Positions 8,706 through 15,662 of a stretch of 31,660 nt of DNA are shown one piece after another; position 1 is the stretch's first letter, and every line of letters starts with the position of its first letter. The position numbers and the translations under genes were made by a program. Below the pieces are notes generated by a model. That model was not told the origin of the DNA and searched no databases. It worked only from the letters and a program-made list of their open reading frames with translations. The DNA is from UBA8752 sp042095055 (GTDB lineage Bacteria; Bacteroidota; Bacteroidia; Flavobacteriales_D; Sanyastnellaceae): positions 1-31,660 of the forward strand of contig JBELBZ010000028.1 in NCBI GenBank assembly GCA_042095055.1. The letters run 5' to 3'.

Positions 8706-9201
8706 GCTCAGTGGCCTCTTGAGGGGGCATCTTCCCGGCGAGGATCAAGCGCAGCTGGCGGCGGCGTAAGGCGCCTTCGAACCGGCGCTGTTCTTCGGCA
8801 GTTTCTGGAATCAGTTCAGGAATGCCAATGGGTGCTCCCAGCTGGTCCACAGCGACAAATGTGTACATGGCTTCGTTTGATTTGGAGCGCTCGCCCGTGA
8901 CATTGTCTTCTACAAACACTTCCATAAACACCTCCATGGAGCTGCTAAATGCGCGGCTGACCTTGGCTTCAATGGTCACGGTATCTCCCAACCGAATGGG
9001 CCGGTCAAAGGATACGTTGTTGACCGCAGCTGTGACCACCACCCTGCGGCAATGGCGGTTCGCACTGATGGCCGAAGCGATGTCCATCCAATTGAGGAGT
9101 TGTCCACCCATCAGGTTGCCCAAAACGTTGGTGTCGTTGGGCAATACAATGTGGGTGGTCGTGGCGAAGGAGTCCTTTGCAAGGCGTGTTTGTGGAGCCA
9201 T
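8686..9201 (-). CDS. Acyl-CoA thioesterase, hotdog fold (YciA/BFIT type)
   Basis: 171 residues from the ATG at 9199-9201. The sequence after the start shows LPNDTNVLGNLMGGQLLNWM, which carries the conserved N-x-x-G-x-x-x-G-G and W-M-D of hotdog acyl-CoA thioesterases; Asp of DTN and the later Asp of WMD are the expected catalytic region. VSFDRPIRLGD and SNEAMYTFVAVD are further family motifs. It should hydrolyse medium- or long-chain acyl-CoA in the cytoplasm as a homo-oligomer. An ATG 63 bases upstream (9264) would add 21 residues unlike the family and crowd the divergent hemJ-like gene, so I prefer the shorter start. The 3' end overlaps the GT9 gene by 20 bases. Confidence 0.88.
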   Translation of the reverse strand: MAPQTRLAKDSFATTTHIVLPNDTNVLGNLMGGQLLNWMDIASAISANRHCRRVVVTAAVNNVSFDRPIRLGDTVTIEAKVSRAFSSSMEVFMEVFVEDNVTGERSKSNEAMYTFVAVDQLGAPIGIPELIPETAEEQRRFEGALRRRQLRLILAGKMPPQEATELKALFV

Positions 9202-9281
9202 GATGTGCGCTAAATGCACTGCAAATGTCGGCCTGTAATCGGCATGCTCAGAAAACGACAACACTCCTTCACCTTTGCACC

Positions 9282-9836
9282 ATGACGTACGACGTCCTCA
9301 AGGCCCTACATATCATTTTCGTTGTGACCTGGTTTGCCGGTTTGTTTTACCTGTTCCGCCTTTTCATATACCACCGGGAGGCGTTGGACAAACCTGCTGC
9401 CGAGCGCGATGTCTTGGTGCCCCAGTTCCGCATTATGGAGCGGAGGTTGTGGGCTGCCATCACCTTGCCCAGTGGCATCCTTGCGACAGGATTCGGAACC
9501 GCGCTGATTGTGTGGAATCCCGTGTGGTTGTCGATGCCTTTCATGTGGGTCAAGTTGGGTTTTGTGGCATTGCTTTGGGCATATATGTTGCTGGGGGCAA
9601 AGTTGTTGGCCCAATGCCAAAATGGGACGCTGACAGCCAGTTCCATGCGGCTGCGCTTTCTCAATGAGCTGCCCACCGTCATTTTGATTGCAGTGGTCTT
9701 TCTGATTGTCCTGCGCGATGCGGTAGGCTGGGTATGGGGCGTCGGCGGCATTTTGGGGCTGGCGGTATTGCTCACCCTGGCCATCAAGCGGTACCAAAAA
9801 GCGCGCAGCCGCAGGAAGGCTGGAGACGGGGCTTAA
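9282..9836 (+). CDS. hemJ: HemJ/CopD-like membrane protein (protoporphyrinogen IX oxidase family)
   Basis: 184 residues with four predicted membrane helices. It opens MTYDVLKALHIIFVVTWFAG and continues LFYLFRLFIYHREA, the signature of the HemJ (UPF0093) family with its conserved His10; FRIMERRLW and LRFLNELPTV are further matches. The family oxidises protoporphyrinogen IX to protoporphyrin IX in haem synthesis in organisms without HemG or HemY. The start at 9282 puts His10 at the family position; a start at 9225 would add a non-hydrophobic leader. Oddity: from memory, the family has Tyr-His after the WxxKL helix, while here the motif reads AYMLLGAKLL, so the His is Met. A CACCTTTG box (9270-9277) just upstream may be the -7 element. 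It precedes tatD by 10 bases. Confidence 0.78.
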   Translation: MTYDVLKALHIIFVVTWFAGLFYLFRLFIYHREALDKPAAERDVLVPQFRIMERRLWAAITLPSGILATGFGTALIVWNPVWLSMPFMWVKLGFVALLWAYMLLGAKLLAQCQNGTLTASSMRLRFLNELPTVILIAVVFLIVLRDAVGWVWGVGGILGLAVLLTLAIKRYQKARSRRKAGDGA

Positions 9837-9841
9837 TTTTG
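9834..9841 (+). promoter_or_regulatory. Perfect -7 box (TAATTTTG) before the TatD gene
   Basis: Exact TAnnTTTG, overlapping the stop codon of the hemJ-like gene and ending 5 bases before the ATG at 9847. If used, the transcript would be leaderless or nearly so. No -33 TTG at 17-23 bases is visible. Confidence 0.4.
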
Positions 9842-9846
9842 CCGCC

Positions 9847-10659
9847 ATGGAAGTTGCCACCAACCTCAACTGGATCGATACGCATTGCCATGTGTACGCG
9901 GCTGCTTTTGAGGAGGACCGCGAAGCGGCCGTGCAGCGCGCGTTTGAAGCTGGCGTAGGGCGCATCTTGTTGCCCAACATTGATGCGGCGAGCATAGGGC
10001 CACTGTTGGATCTCGTCGCCGCGCATCCAGGCCGATGTTTCCCCATGATGGGGTTGCACCCATGCCACGTGGAGGAGGGTTGGCAAACCGAATGCGTCCC
10101 CATCTTGAAGGCGCTCGATGCCGAACCGTGCATCGCAGTGGGTGAAATTGGCATGGATCTTTTTAGAGGAAAGAAGACCCGTCTGGCACAGTTGGACGCC
10201 TTTCACCGTCAAATCGGTTGGGCACTTGAGCGGGACCTTCCCGTCGTCTTGCACGTGCGCGAGGCCTTTGAAGACACTTTTTCGGTGTTGGATCAATACA
10301 CCGATTCGGCGCTTCGTGGGGTGTTTCATTGTTTCACAGGAGGACAGGCTGAAGTCGAGAAAATCGCGGACTACGGGTCCTTTTGCTTTGGATTGGGCGG
10401 TGTGACCACCTTCAGAAAAGCCGGCATGGAAAGCGTGATTCCACACATTCCCGAAGACCGCATCATCCTCGAGACGGACAGCCCGTACCTGGCCCCAGTT
10501 CCCCACCGCGGCAAGCGGAATGAACCCGCATACACCACACTTGTGGGGCAAAGGGTGGCCGATGTGCTGGAGCGACCGCTTGCCGAGGTTGCGGCTTTGT
10601 CTACTTCAAATGCGGAGCGCTTGTTCAGGTTGCCCGATTACAATCCACTGGCCTCATGA
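9847..10659 (+). CDS. TatD family metal-dependent hydrolase
   Basis: 270 residues of the TatD/YcfH type TIM-barrel. The metal ligands are all present: D-T-H-C-H (His13, His15), Glu100 in AVGEIGMD, His136 in LHVRE, His161 in HCFTGG and Asp211 in LETDSPYL. The PHRGKRNEP loop that follows is typical. The family acts as a 3'-5' DNase or in removal of damaged nucleotides and D-aminoacyl adducts; the substrate here is unknown. The start follows a TAATTTTG box; the stop overlaps the asparaginase start in an ATGA, so the two genes are probably co-translated. Confidence 0.92.
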   Translation: MEVATNLNWIDTHCHVYAAAFEEDREAAVQRAFEAGVGRILLPNIDAASIGPLLDLVAAHPGRCFPMMGLHPCHVEEGWQTECVPILKALDAEPCIAVGEIGMDLFRGKKTRLAQLDAFHRQIGWALERDLPVVLHVREAFEDTFSVLDQYTDSALRGVFHCFTGGQAEVEKIADYGSFCFGLGGVTTFRKAGMESVIPHIPEDRIILETDSPYLAPVPHRGKRNEPAYTTLVGQRVADVLERPLAEVAALSTSNAERLFRLPDYNPLAS

Positions 10660-11702
10660 CACCAGCCCGCATCCTTCTGGTATACACTGGCGGCACCATC
10701 GGTTCGTTCGAGGATCCGGAAACGGGGGCATTGCGTCCCTTTGACTTTGACCATTTGAGGTCTCGGGTGCCCGAGATCGACGCGCTCGAGGTGGACTTGG
10801 ATTTCGAGCCCATGGCACCCATCGACAGCAGCGACATGTCGGTAGAGCGGTGGGGGGAATTGGCCCGCCTGTTGTTTCACCGGAGGGACCGATACGATGG
10901 ATTTGTGGTCTTGCACGGGACAGATACCATGGCTTATTCGGCAAGTGCATTGAGCTTCATGCTGCCGAATTTCGGGAAACCCATTGTGCTCACAGGAAGT
11001 CAGCTGCCCATTGGGGTGGTGCGCACCGACGGCAAGGAAAACCTCCTCACCGCCATTGAAATTGCGGGTACATGGGACAGTTCTGATCCGCAGCGCGGTC
11101 CACTCGTCCGGGAAGTCGTCATCTATTTCGGCGACGAGCTCATGAGGGGCAACCGCTCACACAAACAAGACGCGGAGGGCTTTCAAGCCTTGGTCAGCCC
11201 CAACTTCCCCGCCTTGGGCGAGGTCGGGGTCCACGTCCGGTTCCGGCGTGATCTGTTGCTCCGACCAAGGGGTGAAGCGCGTTTGTTGGAGGCACTGGAT
11301 TCAGGGGTCACGGTGGTGCATTTGATCCCGGGGATGACACCAGAGGCGCTTTCTCATCAATTGTGCATTCCCGGGCTTCGGGCGGCGGTATTGCGGACCT
11401 ATGGTTCGGGCAACGCGCCGCGCGACCCATTGTTTCTGGGCATCCTCACTGCTGCGCAGGAGAGGGGCATTTTTTTGGTCAATGTGACCCAATGTGCAGT
11501 GGGGTCAGTCGACGCCAACCGCTACGTCACAGGCGCGGGCCTCACGCGCATCGGGGTGGAGCCGAGCTTGGACATCACGCTGGAGGCTGCGGTCACCAAA
11601 TTGATGGTGTTGGCTGCCATACATCCCGACCGCGAATCCCTGAGGGCTGCCTTTAAAATGGACCTCGCCGGAGAGCAGACCCCGGCAGACACCATACGTT
11701 GA
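10656..11702 (+). CDS. ansA: Type I L-asparaginase
   Basis: 348 residues, normal for cytoplasmic type I asparaginases. YTGGTIG at residues 10-16 carries the nucleophilic Thr (Thr14 by analogy with E. coli AnsA); HGTDTMAYSASALSFML (87-103) holds the second Thr-Asp pair; GNRSHK (165-170) supplies the catalytic Lys. No signal peptide, which supports the cytoplasmic form that hydrolyses asparagine to aspartate and ammonia. It overlaps tatD by 4 bases (ATGA). A short GC hairpin (11718-11732) follows the stop but lacks a T-run. Confidence 0.93.
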   Translation: MTPARILLVYTGGTIGSFEDPETGALRPFDFDHLRSRVPEIDALEVDLDFEPMAPIDSSDMSVERWGELARLLFHRRDRYDGFVVLHGTDTMAYSASALSFMLPNFGKPIVLTGSQLPIGVVRTDGKENLLTAIEIAGTWDSSDPQRGPLVREVVIYFGDELMRGNRSHKQDAEGFQALVSPNFPALGEVGVHVRFRRDLLLRPRGEARLLEALDSGVTVVHLIPGMTPEALSHQLCIPGLRAAVLRTYGSGNAPRDPLFLGILTAAQERGIFLVNVTQCAVGSVDANRYVTGAGLTRIGVEPSLDITLEAAVTKLMVLAAIHPDRESLRAAFKMDLAGEQTPADTIR

Positions 11703-11798
11703 GACTCCCCTTGATTTCCCTGCCCCGCAGGGTTGCACATCGCGTTGGATTATGGGGTAACTTGCGCGCCCATTCAGTGAGAAGAATCAAGCTGATCA

Positions 11799-11886
11799 GG
11801 AGAGGTGGCCGAGTGGCTTAAGGCGCACGCTTGGAAAGCGTGTATACTCCAAAAGGGTATCCGGGGTTCGAATCCCCGTCTCTCCG
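11799..11886 (+). tRNA. tRNA-Ser (anticodon GGA)
   Basis: Acceptor GGAGAGG pairs with TCTCTCC (11879-11885); the anticodon stem CACGC/GCGTG encloses loop TTGGAAA with anticodon GGA at 11833-11835. A long variable arm (about 11843-11861) marks a class II serine tRNA, and the T arm CGGGG-TTCGAAT-CCCCG is perfect. Discriminator G; CCA is not encoded. Confidence 0.97.
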
Positions 11887-11897
11887 CAACAGAAGCA

Positions 11898-11922
11898 GCC
11901 GGCGTGCAAACGCCGGCTTTTT
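11898..11922 (+). terminator. Rho-independent terminator of tRNA-Ser
   Basis: Perfect 8-pair stem GCCGGCGT/ACGCCGGC with a GCAA tetraloop, followed by TTTTT, 11 bases after the tRNA. Confidence 0.92.
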
Positions 11923-12010
11923 CGTGCCCCGCTCACAGTCTTTCAAGCGGCCATCCCATCCATTGCGGCCTTCTTCATCCAAGCGAACGAATGTGGCATC
12001 CAACCCTCCT

Positions 12011-12018
12011 TATCTTTA
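12011..12018 (+). promoter_or_regulatory. Putative -7 box (TATCTTTA) of the pirin gene
   Basis: One mismatch to TAnnTTTG, 4 bases before the ATG at 12023. The preceding 11923-12010 stretch holds no other feature I can identify. Confidence 0.3.
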
Positions 12019-12022
12019 AGTC

Positions 12023-12970
12023 ATGTTGCGCAGACGATTCATCAAGGGCTCAGCCATTGTAGGGGCTGCCGCTGTAACGCCCAGTTGGTTGCGGGCGTCC
12101 TCTGGAATGTGGGGCGAGGGCGGTGAGCGAAAAGTGGCACAGGTGTTGGCCTGCAAACGCACCATGGTACAGAACGTGCCTGTGCTCAGAGGGTTTGCAG
12201 GTGACCATACGGATTTGGTGTCGCCCTTTGTCATGCTCGATGAATTTGGGCCTTTGCAGATTGATCCCGGTACACTGGGCATGGACATCAAGGCGCATCC
12301 GCATGCCGGGGTGGCACCGACCACTTATTTGCTTTCGGGCAGCGGTCGACATACGGACAGTTTGGACAATGATTTGATTTACCGCGAGGGTCAATTCATG
12401 GTATTCAGTTCTGGCCGAGGTGCGGTACATGAGGAAGTCAGCAGCATGGAAATCCGCCGCGATGGGGGCATCGTACACGGGTTCCAGATTTGGCTCAACC
12501 TTCCTGCGGCGCACAAATTCAGCACGCCGATCACCACCCTGCGCGAAAAAGGGGCTTTTCCCATTGTCGAGACCGAGGATTACCGCATCAAGGTGATCAT
12601 GGGCGAAGTTTTTGGAGCGGTGTCGCCCACTGAATTGCACAGCCCGGCATTTTATCACCACGTTCACTTACAACCTGGTGGCCGTTTGGACCTTCCGGTG
12701 GAACCCGAGCACAATGCTTTTCTCCACATGATCGACGGGAAATTGGAGGTTGAAGGGCAGAGGCAATTGACGAAGCAACAGCTGGCCTTGTACCACAGAG
12801 GAGGCGATGTATGTAGGTTTTACAGCGGAGAAGGCGCAGAATTTTTGGTGTTGGGAGGCCGGCCTTTGGAAGAACCTGTGGTCTCTTACGGCCCCTTTGT
12901 CATGAACAACCGCAGTCAAATTCAGCGGTGCATCGCCGACTACCAGGCGGGCAGAATGGGGGAGTTGTGA
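12023..12970 (+). CDS. Pirin family protein with a Tat signal peptide
   Basis: 315 residues. The N-terminus MLRRRFIKGSAIVGAAAVTP has an R-R-x-F-I-K twin-arginine motif followed by a short Ala-rich hydrophobic stretch, ending near WLRASS. The rest is a bicupin of the pirin type: HPHAG (His92, His94), then FSSGRGAVHEE with His136 and Glu138, the four metal ligands of pirins; the C-terminal cupin ends in GRPLEEPVVSYGPFVMN, a standard pirin signature. Pirins bind Fe(II) and some act as quercetin 2,3-dioxygenases or as redox regulators, usually in the cytosol or nucleus. Export through Tat would fit a protein that loads its metal in the cytoplasm. Substrate unknown. It stands alone between a tRNA terminator and the exb promoter. 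Confidence 0.87.
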   Translation: MLRRRFIKGSAIVGAAAVTPSWLRASSGMWGEGGERKVAQVLACKRTMVQNVPVLRGFAGDHTDLVSPFVMLDEFGPLQIDPGTLGMDIKAHPHAGVAPTTYLLSGSGRHTDSLDNDLIYREGQFMVFSSGRGAVHEEVSSMEIRRDGGIVHGFQIWLNLPAAHKFSTPITTLREKGAFPIVETEDYRIKVIMGEVFGAVSPTELHSPAFYHHVHLQPGGRLDLPVEPEHNAFLHMIDGKLEVEGQRQLTKQQLALYHRGGDVCRFYSGEGAEFLVLGGRPLEEPVVSYGPFVMNNRSQIQRCIADYQAGRMGEL

Positions 12971-13012
12971 CCGGTTGAATTCATGGAAATCTTCTCCATG
13001 TTGCCAGACCTG

Positions 13013-13044
13013 TTGTCGGGGTGGAATTCGATTGCCTAAATTCG
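13013..13044 (+). promoter_or_regulatory. Putative promoter of the exb operon (TTG-N21-TAAATTCG)
   Basis: TTG at 13013-13015 and TAAATTCG at 13037-13044 (one mismatch to TAnnTTTG) are 21 bases apart, within the Bacteroidota spacing. It lies in the 130-base gap between pirin and exbB and leaves a leader of roughly 50 bases before the ATG at 13101. Confidence 0.45.
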
Positions 13045-13100
13045 CCCTCGCGAACCGAATGTTCGCTTACAACGACACAACCACGATTCATCCCTTCACC

Positions 13101-13955
13101 ATGAAGAAGTTGTTCGCCCTCATAGTAGTGGCCCTCATGTTTACCGCTCCTGTCATCGCTCAGGAAGGAGACACCATTTTAATGTCAGGCGACTCCATGA
13201 CCGCCATGGCCCCTGACAGTGCCATGGCCGATTCTGCCATGATGGACAGTGCTGCTGCACCAGCGCCCATGCCCGTCGCTGAGGAAGCCCCAGCGATGCC
13301 GGAGGAGACCGTAGAGGTCACCGGAGCCCGCCAGCAGATCAAGCTGCGCATCATCGAGGGCGGCGTGCTCTTTATGAGCTTCGTTGTACTCTGCTTGATC
13401 TTCGGATTGGCTTTGGCCATCGAGCGCATCATCTACCTCAACATGGCGACCACCAACACCAAAGGTCTTTTGACCAAGGTGGAAAACGCCATGAACAGCG
13501 GAGGAGTGGACGCAGCCAAGGAGGTGTGCGCCAACGAGCGTGGCCCAGTCGCCGCCATCTTCCACCAGGGACTTGACCGCAGTGGAGGCAGCTACGAAGA
13601 GCTCGCCAAAGCCGTAGAGGACTACGGCAGCTTGGAAAGCACGAAGCTCGAGCGGGGATTGAGCTGGATCAGCTTGTTTATCGCCTTGGCTCCCATGCTT
13701 GGATTTATGGGAACTGTGATCGGAATGATTGAAGCGTTTGACAAAATCGCTCAAGCCAACACGATCAATGCATCCATTGTTGCTGGTGGTATTAAGGTGG
13801 CGTTGATCACGACCGTATCCGGTCTTGTGGTGGCCATCATCCTCCAGATCTTTTACAACTACATCCTCTCCAAGATTGACGGCATCGTCTTTGATATGGA
13901 GGAGGCGTCCATGGACCTCGTGGACCTCGTGTATCGCAAGAAGTTGAACGGCTGA
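13101..13955 (+). CDS. exbB: MotA/TolQ/ExbB family proton channel protein
   Basis: 284 residues from MKKLFALIVVALMFTAPVIA, a good signal peptide (cleavage near AQ-EGD), which decides the start at 13101. A low-complexity exported stretch rich in Met, Ala, Ser and Asp follows (residues about 28-70). Three membrane helices come next: VLFMSFVVLCLIFGLALAI, ISLFIALAPMLGFMGTVIGM and VALITTVSGLVVAIILQIF. The APMLGFMGTVIGMIEAF and GGIKVALITTVSGLVVAI segments are the family hallmarks. In the inner membrane it would form a pentamer around an ExbD dimer and use the proton gradient to drive outer-membrane transport or other envelope work. First gene of a four-gene operon. Confidence 0.93.
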   Translation: MKKLFALIVVALMFTAPVIAQEGDTILMSGDSMTAMAPDSAMADSAMMDSAAAPAPMPVAEEAPAMPEETVEVTGARQQIKLRIIEGGVLFMSFVVLCLIFGLALAIERIIYLNMATTNTKGLLTKVENAMNSGGVDAAKEVCANERGPVAAIFHQGLDRSGGSYEELAKAVEDYGSLESTKLERGLSWISLFIALAPMLGFMGTVIGMIEAFDKIAQANTINASIVAGGIKVALITTVSGLVVAIILQIFYNYILSKIDGIVFDMEEASMDLVDLVYRKKLNG

Positions 13956-13985
13956 TCGGTTCTGCGGTCGCAAAACAGCAGTACC

Positions 13986-14438
13986 ATGCAAGCCAACGTC
14001 ATCCGTACGGCCCTCATCGCCCTCCGCATCCTGATCATCGCATTGGGTTGCATTTGGGTGGTGTCCGCCATCAACAGCGACGATCCCACCGGTCCCGTCG
14101 AAAGTCTCGTCAGCCTCAACCTCTACACCGGTATCGTTTGTGTAGTGGCCATCTTGGGTTTTGGCATTTACCACTTCGTTCAGAAGTTGGCCACCCAACC
14201 CAAGCGTGCCATGGGCGCCTTGATCGGTTTTGTGGTCTTCTTCGTTGCAGGCTTCATCGCCTGGAGCTTGGCGGATACCACGGTAACCTCTACCATGTTG
14301 GCTGGAGGTGCCACGGTCACCGAGCAAGACGTCAAAATCGCTGACGCGAGCATTCAATTCATTTACATCCTGGGGCTGTTGGCGCTGGTTTCCATCCTCG
14401 CGGTGGAAGGCAAGTCCATCCTCAAGAACTGGCTCTAA
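13986..14438 (+). CDS. Small polytopic membrane protein in the exb operon
   Basis: 150 residues, no family I can name. Four hydrophobic helices are visible: about residues 9-27 (ALIALRILIIALGCIWVVS), 47-65, 79-95 (MGALIGFVVFFVAGFIAWSL) and 126-143. A short polar loop (NSDDPTGPVESL) follows the first, and the C-terminus is basic (KSILKNWL). It sits between exbB and exbD, 30 bases after the former and 6 before the latter, so it is almost certainly co-expressed and may be an accessory subunit of the channel complex. That role is inference from position only. Confidence 0.85.
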   Translation: MQANVIRTALIALRILIIALGCIWVVSAINSDDPTGPVESLVSLNLYTGIVCVVAILGFGIYHFVQKLATQPKRAMGALIGFVVFFVAGFIAWSLADTTVTSTMLAGGATVTEQDVKIADASIQFIYILGLLALVSILAVEGKSILKNWL

Positions 14439-14444
14439 GCGCTC

Positions 14445-15197
14445 ATGGCACGCAGGGAAATACCGGAAATCAATGCGGGGTCGATGGCTGACATCGCCTT
14501 CTTGCTGTTGATTTTCTGGTTGGTGACCACCACCATTGACAGCGATGAAGGCGTCAAGCGTCAACTTCCTCCTCCCGTCCCACCGGACATGGAGCAGCAA
14601 GAGGTCAAAGACGGTGATGTCTACAACGTCCGGACGAATTTCCGCGATGAGTTGCTGGTCGAGAAGGAAGTCATGTCCATCAACCAACTCAAGGACGGCG
14701 CCAAGGATTTCTTGGTTGCCACTGGCACGGGTTTGCTCCACCCGGAGCGTCCCAATGTGACCTTGGGCGATGACAACATGAAGTACCCTGAGCGCCAATG
14801 GGTGCGGAAGGCCGAGTTGATTCCTTTGGAGCAGAGTTACTTGGCAGCGGGACAACCCAAGGCTGCCGAGCGCATCCGCGAAAAGTTGACCGCGATCGAG
14901 CTGTTCGGAGGCGACTACAAGGAACTTCCTGGATCGGCATTGATCAGCCTGCAAACGGACCGAAGCACCTCGTACGACCTCTACTTGCAGGTGCAAAACG
15001 AGCTTGAAGCTGCGGTCAATGAGTTGAGGGACGAATTGTCTTTGTCCAAGTTCAACGAATCTTACGCTGCGCTTGAAGAGCGCTACAGCCGAACGAAAGA
15101 GGCCAGCTTGCTCGAAAAGATCAAGTCCATTCGTCTGGTGTATCCCCAGCGGATCTCAGAGGCCGAGCCCCGAGACGCAAGCCAAGGCTACTACTGA
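14445..15197 (+). CDS. exbD: ExbD/TolR family protein with extended periplasmic part
   Basis: 250 residues, longer than the usual 130-150 of ExbD. The N-terminus REIPEINAGSMADIAFLLLI is classic: a short basic cytoplasmic tail, then one membrane helix with the proton-relay Asp at residue 16. The remaining about 200 residues are predicted periplasmic: a PPPVPPDMEQQEV linker, an ExbD-like VYNVRTNFRDELLVE strand region, and a charged, probably helical C-terminal stretch (residues about 120-245) including LQVQNELEAAVNELRDEL. The stop and the next start overlap as TGATG, indicating translational coupling with the second exbD. Confidence 0.9.
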   Translation: MARREIPEINAGSMADIAFLLLIFWLVTTTIDSDEGVKRQLPPPVPPDMEQQEVKDGDVYNVRTNFRDELLVEKEVMSINQLKDGAKDFLVATGTGLLHPERPNVTLGDDNMKYPERQWVRKAELIPLEQSYLAAGQPKAAERIREKLTAIELFGGDYKELPGSALISLQTDRSTSYDLYLQVQNELEAAVNELRDELSLSKFNESYAALEERYSRTKEASLLEKIKSIRLVYPQRISEAEPRDASQGYY

Positions 15198-15661
15198 TGA
15201 GCAAGTTCAAGAAAAACAAAAAGCGCGAGTCTGGGGCGATTTCAACCGCTTCCCTTCCCGACATCGTCTTCATGCTGCTCTTTTTCTTCATGGTCGCGAC
15301 CGTGTTGCGTACAGAAGAAGAGATGGTCAAGGTGGTCCGTCCAGAAGCTTCTGAGATTTATAAAATCGAGAAGAAGCACCTGATTCGGTACATCAACATT
15401 GGCCCGCCTCAGGACAAGAGGTACGGCACCGAGCCTGTGATCCAGTTGAACGATCAGTTCGCCGACGTGGCTCAGATTCGGGATTGGGTCGAGAACGAGC
15501 GCCTCACACTGGCCGAAGCGGAGCAGACCAAAATGTGGGTGTCCATGAAGGTGGACCAAGACACCAAAATGGGGGTCGTCACCGACGTCAAACAGGAGCT
15601 GCGCAAGGCTTCAGCCCTAAAGGTGTTGTACTCAGCGGCCTCCCGCGAGCGCACCAACTGA
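15197..15661 (+). CDS. exbD: ExbD/TolR family protein (second copy)
   Basis: 154 residues. A Lys-rich tail (MSKFKKNKKRESG) precedes STASLPDIVFMLLFFFMVAT, a membrane helix with the conserved Asp at residue 22. The periplasmic domain ends with DQDTKMGVVTDVKQELRKAS, the usual ExbD end. Paired, non-identical ExbDs are common in Bacteroidota Ton systems. No tonB follows: one base after the stop the convergent dehydrogenase gene ends, so the operon stops here. Confidence 0.93.
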   Translation: MSKFKKNKKRESGAISTASLPDIVFMLLFFFMVATVLRTEEEMVKVVRPEASEIYKIEKKHLIRYINIGPPQDKRYGTEPVIQLNDQFADVAQIRDWVENERLTLAEAEQTKMWVSMKVDQDTKMGVVTDVKQELRKASALKVLYSAASRERTN

Positions 15662-15662
15662 T

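Noticed and set aside
9202..9264. Upstream ATG extending the thioesterase by 21 residues
   Set aside because: The added residues do not resemble the family N-terminus, and MAPQTRLAKDS aligns with the usual start.
11718..11732. Hairpin CCCTGC-CCC-GCAGGG after the asparaginase gene as a terminator
   Set aside because: Only 6 pairs and no following T-run; it may reduce read-through but is not convincing.
11799..11922. tRNA-Ser as an integration site for a mobile element
   Set aside because: No integrase, no direct repeat of the tRNA 3' end and only ordinary chromosomal genes nearby.
12975..13100. Upstream extension of ExbB by 42 residues
   Set aside because: It would bury the signal peptide and run through the putative promoter.
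13185..14996. A 603-codon open frame on the minus strand opposite the exb operon
   Set aside because: Its translation is a His/Asp/Gly-rich string with no domain, and the plus strand carries well-recognised ExbB and ExbD. It is a by-product of GC-rich codon use.
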